From Berberis thunbergii (taxonomy: Eukaryota > Streptophyta > Magnoliopsida > Ranunculales > Berberidaceae), in contig QNQO01002076.1 of assembly GCA_003290165.1 (NCBI GenBank), positions 92,258-156,257 on the forward strand: a stretch of DNA of 64,000 nucleotides. The letters run 5' to 3'. The notes under the pieces are model-generated. The model had not been told where the DNA came from. It made no database searches and saw nothing but the letters and a program-made list of their open reading frames with translations. Positions 1 to 11,617 of the stretch are shown piece by piece. Each line of letters begins with the position of its first letter. Positions within the stretch are counted from its first letter, which is position 1. The position numbers and the translations under genes were made by a program.

Positions 1-150
1 TTTATCAATAATGAGAGATCTCCATAAATTGTCATTTTCTTCTGCAAATCTCCAAAACCACTTGGAAAGTAATGCAAAATTAAATGTGAGCACTTGGCAA
101 ATATGCCTAAACCACCTCGAGATTTTGGGCAACAAATTTCTCCCAGCCCA

Positions 151-1840
151 CTAAATGCATTTTTCTAGAGTTTTGAGTGAAACCCCAAAGGAAGTCGTGC
201 ATGATCTGTTCCATCTTGGCGTTATTGAAGAGGGAACCTTGACAAGAGACAAATTGAACACAGGGATAGAAGCTAATGTGGATTGGACAAGAGCTAATTT
301 AGAGAGAAATTTGTGTTTCCAAGACGCTAGTTTCGATTCCATCCTTTCGATCGTCTCATCCCACACAGCTTTACTTTTAAAACTAGCACCCAAAGGCATG
401 CCCAAATACTTAACTGGAAGCTGACCCGCTGAACAACCAAATAAACCCGCCAACTGCTGCAGATGAGGGACTTCTCTAATAGGCAACACCACTGATTTGT
501 GGAAGTTGATTTTCAGACCTGAAATAACTTCGAACCAAAGCATAATTCTCTTAAGAGCAAGAACCTGAGTAGCAAAGGCATCACAAAAGAGGATAGTATC
601 ATCCGCATATTGAAGGATAGAAACAGGAGGACTACCCTCTGCGACAGAAAACCCTCTCACTAGGCAAACATCAGCCGCTTTAAGAATCATTTGGGTTAGA
701 CCTTCTGCTGCTAAAGTAAAGAGAAGAGGAGACAGAGGATCACCTTGACGCAAGCCTTTCGAGCTATTGAAAAACCCGTGCAGCTGACCATTAATCTTCA
801 GAGAGAAATTAGTTGTAGATCTGCAAGTGTGCAGCCAATGAATCCATTTGGAGTCAAACCCCATGCAAGCCATTACAAATCCAAGTATCTCCAAGAAACA
901 TTGTCAAAGGCTTTAGAAAAATCTAATTTGATAATAAACCCTGGGACAACCTGTTTTTTCATGGAATCAACAATTTCATTGGCAATCAAAGGGCTATCAA
1001 CCACCTGTCTTCCACTGACTGCTGCACTTTGAAAAGGAGAAATAACTGAATGAAGAACTATTTTCAATCTGTTAGTCAACACCTTAGCAATGATCTTATA
1101 GGCCCCATTCAAGATGCTGATAGGTCTAAAATCTTTGAATGTCCACATTCCTGCACATTTAGGAATAAGCGAGATGATAGTAGTGTTCAACCGCCAATCC
1201 AAAAAATTTCTAGAGTTGAAATCTTCAATAACTTTCAGAAAATCAATTTTGATTACCTCCTACATTTTCAAATAGAACACCATTGAGAAACCATCAAGAC
1301 CTGGAGAAACTTCAGATTTGAGTTCTTCCATTGCGGCTCTAATTTTCATCTTTGAAAAATTTTCTACCAAAAAGGTGGCCATAGACTGGGAGATAGATTT
1401 AAAGGTAATCCTCGAGAAGAAAGGTCGTCACTCCTCCTTTTCATAGAACAATTCCTTCAAATGAGAGATCAAGAGTTCTTTGATGCTGACTTCATCCACT
1501 ACCAATTCCTGACTCATGCTAAGAGCTTCAATAAAGTTAAACAATCTGCGTCTATTAGCCAAGTTATGAAAGAATTTGGACCCCTGATCCATATGACAAG
1601 CCCATTTTACCTCATATCTGATCCTCCAAAACTCCTAATCTCTTTTGGTTAATGTTGCCCACTCCTGATGTAGTTGCACTCTATAATACCTCTCCTCTGT
1701 AGTCAGGTCTCAGATCTCATCCTCAGCATCAATGTTAGCAATTAAAGCAGAAATATTTTGAATACATAAATTTGTCTTACCCCAAACTTTAGTCCTCCAG
1801 CTTTTAAGATTGCATTTGAGTACCTTAAGCTTCCACCATA
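151..1840 (-). pseudogene. LINE reverse transcriptase domain
   Basis: The segment at 1202-873 carries FRPISILNGAYK and LDFSKAFDNVSW (fingers and palm, with the first catalytic Asp). The segment at 894-151 carries GLRQGDPLSPLLF and the catalytic YADD box at about 598-609. The stretch 1840-1260 reads as the linker between endonuclease and polymerase, with DQGSKFFHNLANRRR and LKSEVSPGLDGF visible across frame changes. These are the standard motifs of non-LTR reverse transcriptases of the plant L1 clade. Stops and frameshifts make it a pseudogene. Confidence 0.9.
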
Positions 1841-1841
1841 A

Positions 1842-2539
1842 CTAGTAGCCAGGGTGGCCAGAGACTACTGAGTTGTTCCACCAAGATTTCATCTCCTCTG
1901 CCAAGGTTGGGTGATCAAACCAACCGTTATCAAAGGAAAAAATGCGAGTGCAGCCACCAATAGACGAGTTCGCAAGCAAAATCGCGTGATGGTCAGAACC
2001 CGCTGCTCCCTTGAGCCATTCGACTTTATCACCAAATTTGTCAATCCAATCCACCGAAGCCAGAAATCGATTAAGCCGACAAAGGATAGGACGATTTCTT
2101 CGATTTGACCATGTGTACTTTCCCCCTTTTAGACTGAAATCAATGAGTTTCACCTCATTAATGAACTGATTGAATTTCTGCATGCTCATGGACCTCCTTC
2201 TGCATCCTTTTTTTCATTCATATGACGGACAACATTGAAGTCTCCTACTAATACCCAAGGCAATTGCACCCAACCAACAATGTCATATAGTTCTTCCCAG
2301 AAGTGTTCTCTTATCGAAGGATCACATGGACCATAAATGTTAGTCTCTGACCAAAAAGAGTTGTCCGAGATCATTTGATATTGAATAGAAAGTGAGAAAA
2401 CCCCTTTCAATACTTTCCTCATCTGCAAAAGATCAGCATCCCTGATAGCTAAAAGGTCGACCGAACTGCCAATGGATTCCACCATAGCCCAATCAAAAGA
2501 GCTATCACCCCACAATTTTCGACCCCGGGGTTGTTGCAT
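1842..2539 (-). pseudogene. LINE endonuclease domain (EEP family)
   Basis: Two overlapping open segments, 2539-2186 and 2189-1842, carry the exonuclease-endonuclease-phosphatase signatures of plant LINEs. The first has NIYGP followed by the metal-binding core LVGDFNVVR; the second has YTWSNRR and the C-terminal SDHHAILL motif. This domain nicks the target DNA to prime reverse transcription. The frame changes at the overlap near 2186, which by itself would stop a functional protein. It lies upstream, on the minus strand, of the matching reverse transcriptase. Confidence 0.85.
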
Positions 2540-4202
2540 TTGTCCTTTGTTTTGTCAGAAACTGAACCCTGCGCCACAGCTTGAACCATACCTAAAGCCC
2601 TTTTTTCATCCTGACTGAAGTCCATTCCTACTACCAAGCCAATTTCTTTGAAAGCCAAATGCTCTGATGCCTCTTTCTGAGTCGAATGACAATCAGAGAC
2701 AGAGAGCTCCATGCTGTCATTGACCCTAGAAGCAAACCCTAAATATTGCCCTGAAGCATGTTCGTCAGGGAGAACAAGATCAATATTTTCCATCCATGGG
2801 ACCTCGAAGCCTGGGGGAGCACCTAAGTGGTCTGGTGTAGACGAGCAACTCTCCAAATGAGAGACACATAGTTTTGTGGACAATCCGTGGAGTCCAACAC
2901 ATTGTTCTGCTGGTGGCTCGAAACCTGGCGGGTAAGTGAGAGATGCCGAACACTCCTGTGTCTGGTTGGAAGACTCTCCCCTTGTCAGCCCAGCAGGAGC
3001 GCTACAGCCCTTCAGTTCTACCCGCCCTGCTTTGTTGGTTGAGTCTGATTTGGTGGGTCTCTGTTTGAGCATGAATCTGGATCTGGTTGGAAAAACAGAA
3101 AAATTAGCCCATTTAGCGGCTCTATCAAGCTGGGCTTTTCTGGCCAGCTTGCGATCCTTGTTGGTCTGAATAAACATCTTGGTCAATAAGGGGTCCAAGT
3201 TGAAGACATCTTCTTCCACAGCTTCCAAGACCTTCCAATAATTGCCATAAGTCTGTTGATCATTAGATTTGGCCAAATTATGTTCCAAATAGCACTTGGG
3301 TCTCTGGCAAGGCGAAAATCCAACAATACCTTTGCCTTTATCCTACTGAGATGGACGAGTTGACTCGGACATCAGGTTGCCTACTTTACCCACTGAACCG
3401 GCAAGAGAAGCAGGGGAATGAGGAAGAGCTGGGTGGGGAGACTGATCACTCAGTGTCGAAAACCTAGGAGACGACTCGTGTTCCTCACATGAGGTCACGT
3501 GTGGAGAGCTAGTGAAGACCAGGAAAGTTGTGTGTCCAAATGGAAGAGCAACAGGTGTCCATTGAATAATCGAATCAGGCAACTGTATCACCGATCTCGC
3601 ATCATTCTCTCTTGCAACGAGATCTGCACGAAGATTATTTCCCTATACTCAAGACAAGAAATCAATGGAAGAATCCCGGTGTATAGAAGTTGCTACAAAA
3701 GGGCCTTTACTGGCAGCAGAACTAGGGCGAACACTTGGAAGATCGGTAGTCACTACCTCGATAAAAGTTCTATTGCACGAGGGTGGGATAACACTGGGTC
3801 GTGGCAAAGGTGATCTTCCATCTCTTCGAACTTGCTGCTTAGGACAAGGCTGAGACACCTTATTTAAAACCACCTCCTTCATAGCTTGGGCGAGCTGTTT
3901 CCAGCCAGTCCCTTCCACATCAGCTGGCACCCTTAGAGTTTTAAACCCTGAACCCCAACCCACCATAATAGAAAGGAATATTCCTCCTTTATTGGCCTAT
4001 TTTACTACCATAACCCATCTATTATTGATCTTTCAACTAGCTGAGAAGGCGTTAGAGTCTGATTCCACAGCTTTCTTAAGCTGAAGCCCAATCCATTCTC
4101 CCATTTGCAACTCAACAAAAACTTTGATTCTAACCGTCGAGCTCGATTCAAACAACAACAAACCACCTCGTGACCTTCGAATCTCAAACTCTTTCCCATC
4201 AA
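2449..4202 (-). pseudogene. LINE ORF1-like region
   Basis: Several minus-strand open segments (4202-4005, 3966-3649, 3591-3343 and 3288-2449) together look like the ORF1 protein of plant LINEs: an N-terminal piece with charged and aromatic residues, a segment reading GWGSGFKTLRVP near 3950, then a long Ser/Pro-rich and Gly-rich linker with PPGFE repeats near 2820-2930. ORF1 of plant L1 elements binds the element RNA. No zinc knuckle is obvious. The region is broken by stops and frame changes and runs directly into the endonuclease region, as in intact elements. The domain assignment is inferred mainly from position and style. Confidence 0.55.
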
Positions 4203-4420
4203 TTTTCAACAAACGAAGATTGCTATTTTGAACTCCATATCTCACAAGATTAGGCACAATTGCGCAAGCATACAAACACAATTTCACCAGCATACAAGCA
4301 TAATAGCAATAAATAAGATTAAACAAACTGAAAAGTATTACCCCTTGTCGAAAAAGCTCGGGTCCATTGAGAAAACTCTCACCACTGTTATGTTGCAAAA
4401 CTCCAATTGCTATGAAGATC

Positions 4421-4663
4421 GGATCCAGGGGGCTCCTGCGCAAAGTGGGCTGGAGGGGGTCATGCGCACGTGTCTCACTTGTTGGATTCAAATCCAACGG
4501 CTCATCAATTAGATGTGAAAATGCAGATTTAATTCAAAGTTTTGTTTCCCGCCCAAAACTCCCTCCTCTGATATGATATGAGCCATTGGATTTGAATCCA
4601 ATGGCTGAGACACGTGCGCAGGACCCCCTCCAGCCCACTGTGAGCAGAAGCCCCCTTGGATCC
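4421..4663. repeat. Foldback (inverted repeat) element, arms about 84 bp
   Basis: The left arm 4421-4503 and right arm 4580-4663 are near-perfect reverse complements. Both start or end in ggatcc and share a block around gtgggctggaggggg. The spacer is about 76 bp. It resembles a MITE but no clear target duplication was found. It sits just upstream of the LINE on the minus strand. Confidence 0.75.
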
Positions 4664-4990
4664 ATGAATATCAGGCTGAGAAACCCTCTCTGAAAATCAG
4701 GCTGAGAACCCCTCGCTGAAGTTCAGGCTGAGAAATCTTTTCTGAAGATCAACTTGATCACCTCTCTCGCTAAGAACCCTTCTATCTGAAGATCAGGCTG
4801 GGGTGCTCTGAGAACCCCTCACTGATGAATCCCTCTCTCTCAGATGAACGCCTCACCGCTGAAACCCCTTTCTCCCTCAGATGAACCCCTGCGAAAATCC
4901 CCTCAGAGAAACCCAGCGGGAAACCCTCACTCTCTCTCACTGCAAGAAACCCCTCACTCTCACTGATGAAACCCTCACTACGAAAAACCC
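4664..4990. repeat. Degenerate minisatellite
   Basis: Imperfect repeats built on the core gaagatcaggctgagaacc run from 4664 and grade into ccctctctcagatgaa-type units up to about 4990. Unit length varies from about 25 to 40 bp. No gene is visible in the stretch to 5360; the last 350 bases are AT-rich upstream sequence of TPS-1. Confidence 0.6.
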
Positions 4991-6099
4991 CTCTCTCCCT
5001 GCCATTAACTGTGAAAGTGCCATTAACTGTGAAAGGGCCTCCAGTATCAAGGGATCAAGTTGGTCTTCCAATTTGGACTTTGACATCAAAAAACACACTA
5101 ATAGAATAATACGTAGTCTCCATATCCCTTGACCTGAAAAATTATTGAATGAGAACTAACCAAGCACAGAAGTTGATTATAAATACATATCATTAGAGTG
5201 ATTAATACACGTCACAACCAATAATTCCTGACAACAATGGGTCTTGTATCAGTCATGTCTTCATGACCCTTCCTTAGATCCCCAACATATTTGCCTCTTA
5301 ATCACGCACTATAGATCAGATTTCCCCCCAAACACAAAATCACTTTATCCAACTCTGCCATGAGTGTTATTGCTACATGTGTTTCAGTGGTCGCTAGTCC
5401 TGAAACTGCAAATTCTAATCCCAATTTCTGGAAATATGACTTCATAATGTGATTGAAGAGTGATTATACGGTAAGCCAAATAAATAATTTTTAGCTAAAT
5501 TCATCGTTGGTTTTTTATTTGCATTTGTGAGTGGAAAATGCTTGTACTATGTTCATATTTTACTGGAAATGATGACTAAGATTTTTTATTTTGATTTGAA
5601 CTACTAATTCCAATATGTTCTTATCTGCGGAAGGACGAATACAAGATTCGAGCAGAGGAATTGAGGGTTAATTTGATGCATTTGCTCAATGACAACTTTG
5701 GCAAGCTTGAGTTGGTTGATGCCCTGCAAAGGCTTGGGGTAGGGTATCCATTTGAAAAGGAGATTAAGAGAATAATGAAGGTTGCATTCTTTTGCACCTT
5801 AGAAGATGATCTGTACGGAAAATCTCTTCGATTTAGGCTCCTTAGACAACATGGATATGATATTCCTGCAGGTAATAAAATATTTATCTCAGTTTTCCAT
5901 GATTGTCTGCATCATCTAGAGATCGGTTCTCCGTACCTTAGCTTTTATTGTTAACTATTAAAAAGTAGGATTGTCTGAAATACATGGTTAGGTTTAGTCT
6001 CAAGTGAATTTCAATGGAGTGGGGATATGCAAACTTATGTTGAATCTAATTCCATACTGTGTATGACACAGATTTCTTTGATAAGGACGACAAAAGCAA

Positions 6100-6594
6100 G
6101 CTGACTTCATGGGGTAGCACTCGGTGACCACCGCACTAACTCTACCTCGTTCAGATTTGTAGAATATTTTCGGACACCATCTCGGCAAGGATCTGGATCA
6201 TTCATCTGGCGGACTGCGCACTTGCGCCTACGCCTATCTCCTGAATAATGTGCCGCCCGCACCTTCACCTCGCTGACCAAGTCCCAGCCGAACCATCGGC
6301 TCTGATACACCCTTGTGCGCGGATGCCTATCTCCTGAATAATGTGCCGCCCGCACCTTCACCTCGCTGACCAAGTCCCAGCCGAACCATCGGCTCTAATA
6401 CCAATTGTTGGGGCGTCGCGCACGTGCACTTGCTCGCACCCCTTGGTCCACTATACATAGCAACGATATTGTCCCCAACTTGAACACCACCTATTGGGTC
6501 GGGCCTTCCATCTGGGCCTAGGTGGTGTGGGGTTTTCCCTTAAAATGCCTCGTTACTATTAGGGAGTAGATCATTCCTTTATAAACCTTAGTGA
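6100..6594 (+). mobile_element. Insertion in TPS-1 exon 3, retroelement-like
   Basis: About 490 GC-richer bases separate the start of exon 3 from its remainder. They contain two 75-bp copies with a 93-bp period (6232-6306 and 6325-6399), each ending near aaccatcggctct, then taccaattgttggggcgtcgc. A tgataccaat/tgttggg junction of this sort often marks an internal-region/LTR boundary in plant retroelements. I infer a truncated LTR-type insertion; the exact ends are not resolved. Confidence 0.45.
6232..6399. repeat. Tandem repeat, 93-bp period, two copies
   Basis: The block gcctatctcctgaataatg through ggctctgatac at 6232-6306 recurs at 6325-6399 with one base change visible (tctgatac to tctaatac). 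It lies wholly within the insertion that splits TPS-1 exon 3. Confidence 0.85.
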
Positions 6595-8275
6595 CAACTC
6601 CGCTTTACTTGATGTGGAACTATTCAAACCAACTTCATCTCAACAAAGGTGAAAGCAACATGGTTGAGGCCAAGGCATACACAACTGAGTACTTGAAAAA
6701 TATCATCCCGAATTCAATTAATCCAACCGTTGCTAAAAAGGTTGCCCATTCCTTGGAGCTTCCCTTGCATTGGAGGCTTCCAAGGGTAGAGGCCAGGTGT
6801 ACATTGATTTATATGAAAGCGAAGAGAATATGAACCCTACTGTCCTTGAATTCACCAAGTTGGACTTCAACATGGTTCAAGCTAAACATCAGCGGGAATT
6901 TAGCAGCTTAGCAAGGTCAGTAATTGCATGATAACAGCGTACAGTCTTATTTTGCTTACAATTAATGCATTTTGATGCTAACATTGCTGCGAAAATGAAT
7001 GTACCTGGTTTTAGGTGGTGGGTGAATCTGGATCTCCATAACTTGAACATGACTAGAGACATCTTCCCCGAACATTTCTTTTGGCCTCTAGGAATGATCA
7101 GTGAACCACAGTACGGGTGGTCTAGAGAAAGGCTAGCAAAGCTGGTAGCGCTAGTCACTCTTTTTGATGACATATATGACGTCTATGGTTCGTTGGAGGA
7201 TTTGCAGCTCTTCACTGATGCTATTGAGAGGTTCCTAACATTAACCTTTCCTTTCCATCATCATATAACATTTGAATTCTGTAAAAACTGAAAATTAATA
7301 AGATTTCCTGATCATTAATTTTCAGGTGGGATATTGATGCAATGAAGCAGCTTCCTCACTATATGAAAATTAGCTACATGGCTTTGTACAGTGTCACTAA
7401 TGAAATAGGCTATGAGATCCTAAATAAAAATGGTTTTGATGTCATATCACACCTAAAGAAAGCGCTACGGAGGTTTTTGACATTACATATCACAATGGAA
7501 AATATGCATGTTCATCTAATCCGTTTTCAGTTAAAATTAATTAAATGGTGGATTAATATTAAGTTTTTTTAACAGTGGGTAATTTTATGTAACGCTTACA
7601 TAGTGGAAGCAAAGTGGTTCCATAAGGGGTATACTCCAACACTGGAAAAGTATTTGAACAATGCAGCTATTTCCATTGGAGCACCCCTAATGTTCATAAA
7701 CTGTTACACTTTAGATGCTGAAAAGATAACGGAAGAAGCACTAGAATGCCTCGAAGAACTGCCAGGTTTGGTACGCTCCACAGGGAAGCTCGTTCAACTT
7801 GCAAATGATTTAGGACCTCCAAATGTATGTCCTTTCATGCATATCTGTGTCTTCATATGTATATATAAAAAGTACCAACGAGTGCAATTACGTAGTAAGA
7901 CTGTTAACCGCATTATTGCAAATTTCTCTTTCAGAATGATGAAGCATAAACAGTTGATGTTCCCGAATCAATCCAATGCTACATGCTTGGAACTGGTGTT
8001 TCCGAAGAAGTTGGTCGTGAGCATCTATGGTATTTAGTGAGTGAGACATGGAAGAAGATGAACAAGGCTAAGTTTGTTCAATATCCTTTTTCTCAACATG
8101 TTCTAAGTGCCGCTATAAATCTCTGTAGAACAGCTCATTGCGTTTACCAGAATGGAGATGGACATGGCATCCACAAATTGTTCTCAGATTGTCTAAAGTC
8201 GCTGCGGGTTGAACCCATCAATCTCTCAAGAAAATTATCAAATCCATTTGTATTAACGTGTAAGAACTAATTAAA

Positions 8276-8400
8276 TTGGGGATGAATTGGTAGCAACATT
8301 GTGTTTGTACCATAAACATGCCACCGGCTGGATTCGAACTCATGACTTTGTCGAATCATCCGCCACTACTCAATCATTGACCCATCACACCTTTGTCTTG
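8276..8400 (-). mobile_element. tRNA-derived SINE fragment
   Basis: On the minus strand a pol III box-B-like block gagttcgaatccagccgg lies about 35 bases downstream of a box-A-like block (gggtcaatgattgagtag), the spacing of a tRNA-derived SINE head. The body would run toward 8276. It sits between TPS-1 and a second synthase remnant. The poly-A or T tail and target duplication were not resolved. Confidence 0.5.
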
Positions 8401-8429
8401 AAGTTCTTTTGGTAGTGCATGGTTGTGCT

Positions 8430-8590
8430 GTGTCATCTATAGGGGCACTCCTCATGTTAACCAATTGTTACATTTTAACAGCCGAATATAGATAACCAAA
8501 CAAGCAATAGAGTATGTCGAGAACCTGCCCATTTTGATTCATTCTACTTCACTGATTCTTCTTGCAAATGATTTAGGGATTCTAGTATAA
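8430..8590 (+). pseudogene. Terpene synthase exon 6 remnant
   Basis: The sequence reads, across frame changes, as GALLMLTNCYILTAE then AIEYVENLPILIHSTS and LANDLG, the end of a terpene synthase exon 6 and very close to the same part of TPS-1 and TPS-3 (LANDLG begins the second metal-binding NSE/DTE motif). No other exon is found around it. It is a leftover of a tandem synthase copy, separated from TPS-1 by the SINE fragment. Confidence 0.7.
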
Positions 8591-9238
8591 GTAAGAATTA
8601 TGTCAGCTTGACCTCAAGCACATTTCCATTTTCATGGCCTTTCTTAAAAGTTTAAGCAATCCAAACTCACACCAAGTATCAAATCAAGAGATGGTTAACA
8701 TTATTTTTCCAAGCTACTTCTCTTTTCCATAGGATGAACGTACTTCTTCTTTAAGTCATAGAGGGCATGAAACTTTGCATGGGTTATGAGCTCCATTACG
8801 CATATTCCGTAGCATTCATCAATGGTGCGACAAAGCTATGACAACACCTCCATATGAGCAGGGGCGGGTCCAGGATTGTAGACAAAGGAGGACAAAAGAA
8901 TCATAGATAATTTAATTATTAAAATAAATAGATAAATATAATTAAAATAGAGTTTTAAAAGTATTACAAGAAAACATACATAATGAGTCAATGTAGATGC
9001 ACAGTAGATTTAGGTAAAAGCTCTCTGCGAGTTTTCATGTTCTGGTAATGCTGCATAATCACCTCATCTTCGATGTCATTAAATTTATCTTTCTCAACAT
9101 ATGTAATCAAACTATCTGTCATTCATTGATGTACAAAGAAAGATGATAAATCAGATGCTTATTAAACAAACATGAAATACCCCACCAAAACTTTAACAAA
9201 TATGGAACCCAACAAAAACTTAAAAACTAAACAAATAC

Positions 9239-11617
9239 CACTACAAGAAATCTATCTTTTACCAACAAAATTATTGCTACAAAAATTGATTTCCTTGTTA
9301 ATATTGTAGCATTGTCAACGAATAAAAAATTTCCTTGAAAAAGCCATAAACTTGTTACTGTTTTCCAACAAAATATATTTTGTAGGAAACATTCCTTTTT
9401 AAATAGGTGGCGGAAAACATTCCCTCAAACCCAATTTTTCGCTAAATTGATTTAACAATGAAATTATTTTTATGGCCACAAAATACTTGTTCCTTGGTAA
9501 TTATGACATCATCTGAAATTAAATATTTTGTTGCTAAAGAAGACTAATTTTAACAACAACTAACTTTCCTTGTTAACGAATGTTAAATCTTATTCGTCCC
9601 TCTTTAGTAAGGAAATATGTTTTCCTAGACAATAATCACATTATTAGTAATGATTCGGTTCGTTGATAATGATTGATAATTTTTTTCATTAGGTTTTTTC
9701 TTGTTAAAGCTCGTTTATTAATTTATAGCAACAAAGTAATATTTCGTTGAGAATTGTCACACTATTGGCAACGTTTTTTATTTTGTTGGAAACAATATAT
9801 TTTTTAATAAAATCTTTGTAGCTATGAAATAAGATTTTATTGGTAATTATAACATTGTTCGTAACAAATTTTTTTCTAGGTAAAAACTGATAATACTTTC
9901 ATGAAAATTTGTTTCTCATTAAAGTTCACTAACTATTTTATACCGACAAGTCATTATTTTGTTGGAAATTGGTATATTCACTACAAAAAATGTTTTAGTT
10001 ACTAACAAATTTTATTTTCCTTGTTAATATGTTATTATTTCTAACAAAAATAAATTTCATTGAAAAAACCATAGAGTTGTCACTTTTTGTAACGAAATCT
10101 ATTTTGTTGGCAACTTTTCTTTGTAAAGAGATGGCGAAAAATATTTATTCCAAAACCAATTTCCCACCAACATTATTTAGCAACAAAATATTTCTTTTTC
10201 AACGAAATTTTAGTTTGTTAGTTATAATGACGTCATTTACAATAAATTATTTCATTGCTAATAAATATTAATATTATTGACAAACATTTTCTTAATAAAT
10301 GCACTATAAAACTTGTTCGTGTCTCTTCAACAATGAAACTAAATTTTCTGTAATTAATTACCACGTTATTGCAACGATTTATTTGGTTACTTATAATGAA
10401 TTTTTTTTCATGAAATTTTTTATATTTAAAGCTCTTAGCTTCTTTATAGTGGAAAAATATCAATTCGTTGAAATTTTTTATTAGTAGCATTGATATAATT
10501 TCATCTGAAAAATCAAATAAATTTATTTAACAATACAACATTATTTTACTGTTAGTTATAATATTAATGGTAACAATTTATTTCGTTGCTAAATATTGAT
10601 AAAATTTCCATGAACATTTTTCTTATTAAGGCTCATTTTCTTATTTACAACAATTTAATTTTTATTTCATTGGGGATATAACCAATTTAAATAACATATA
10701 GCATTGAAATGCTATTACTATTTTGTTGCTAATTATAATGGTGTAACTGTGAAAAATTTTTTCATTTCTAAAAGTGGTAGATATTTAACATAAATCTTAT
10801 AATCGTGAAAATATTTAGTTTTAATTTATAGTGACGAAATATTATATATTGGTCTCTATTATATACGTAGCAATGGTTTTTTTATTTCAAAAAATGAGTA
10901 ATTTGATTTAATAAGCTATAAAGTTGTTTCACACAACACAATTATTCAAATAGCTCAATTGGTAAATATTGCAATAGATTTTACTATAGGTCAGGAGTTC
11001 GATTCCCGTTGAGCCTAAAAATAAATATATTATATATGAAATTTCATAGTAGGGTCTCATCATCAAGAGTGGTGTCCTTAGAGTTTGGGAGGTAGTGGGT
11101 GATGGGTGATGTCCTTAGAGTTTGGGACCTAGATTAGGTCGTCTCTTAGACAACTTTAATATATCATTTTTTTATTGAAAATAATTTCCTTGGTAATTGG
11201 TAACGATATCGATGACAACTTTCGTTGATATTCACGCATTTTACCAACGAAAAAGCTCTATGATAAAGGTTGTTACCTTTGCCAACGACAATTTTCCTTG
11301 ATGATTTTAAGATTTTTCGAGAAAAATTTTGTAGGTAAATAAAATAGTTTTTGCAACAAACAATTTGTTGGTAACGATATTTGATTTTTACCAACGAATT
11401 TCCTTGGTAGTTGTCAATATTACCAACAAAATATTTTCTTGACTTAGCATCCCTTTTACCAACAAAAACTGTAATTCTTTGGCAAATACCTTTAGCTACG
11501 GGGATGCCTCCAAGAACCCACCAACGAATTTTTTTCCTTGTTAAAACTAGTTTTCAACAAAATTTTGAGTTTTGTCAAGGACATTTTTTCTAGAAAAATG
11601 CCTTAATTGTTGTAGTG
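9239..11617. mobile_element. Non-autonomous CACTA element nested in the hAT
   Basis: It begins cactacaagaaa at 9239 and ends ttgttgtagtg at 11617, with a perfect 3-bp target duplication tac (9236-9238 and 11618-11620). The interior is filled with short variants of accaacgaaatt and ttgttgg in both orientations, the subterminal repeats that CACTA transposase-associated proteins bind. No transposase is encoded. A second CACTA-like start, cactacaaaaaatg, lies at 9979. Confidence 0.87.
10946..11015 (+). other. tRNA-like relic
   Basis: A 70-base stretch has a box-A-like tagctcaattgg and a box-B-like gagttcgattccc at tRNA spacing and ends gttgagcc. The 5' acceptor strand does not pair with the 3' end and the D-stem is broken, so it is not a working tRNA. 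It may be a SINE head or a tRNA pseudogene inside the CACTA element. Confidence 0.4.

Larger units (their letters stand above)
1..4230 (-). mobile_element. Degenerate L1-type LINE retrotransposon, 3' part outside window
   Basis: Reading the minus strand from about 4230 down to 1 gives, in the usual order of a plant L1 element, an ORF1-like region, an endonuclease/phosphatase-type endonuclease and a reverse transcriptase. The frames are interrupted by many stops and frameshifts, so the copy is dead. The C-terminal zinc-finger and RNase H region expected after the reverse transcriptase lies beyond the left edge. No target duplication or poly-A tail can be judged because the 3' end is missing. 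Individual domains are listed separately. Confidence 0.88.
5360..8270 (+). pseudogene. Terpene synthase pseudogene TPS-1 (TPS-b type)
   Basis: Seven exon-like blocks in TPS order: 5360-5470, 5634-5871, exon 3 interrupted (about 6070-6100, resuming about 6595-6915), 7015-7230, 7326-7464, 7576-7824 and 7935-8270. The alpha-domain metal motif DDIYD is present (exon 4, FDDIYDVYG near 7165), so it was a class I ionisation-dependent synthase of the TPS-b kind. Exon 1 has lost the RR of the RRX8W motif (PETANSNPNFW) and has an in-frame TGA. The exon 2 acceptor AG is changed to GG. Exon 3 holds an insertion and later a frameshift. The exon 5 donor is lost. Exon 7 has a TAA soon after NDEA. It cannot make a full enzyme. 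Substrate (GPP or FPP) cannot be told. Confidence 0.9.

Noticed and set aside
155..3853. Plus-strand frames opposite the LINE
   Set aside because: They mirror the minus-strand LINE coding sequence and have no domain of their own.
10946..11015. Functional tRNA gene
   Set aside because: The acceptor and D stems do not pair, though box A and box B text is present; listed only as a relic.
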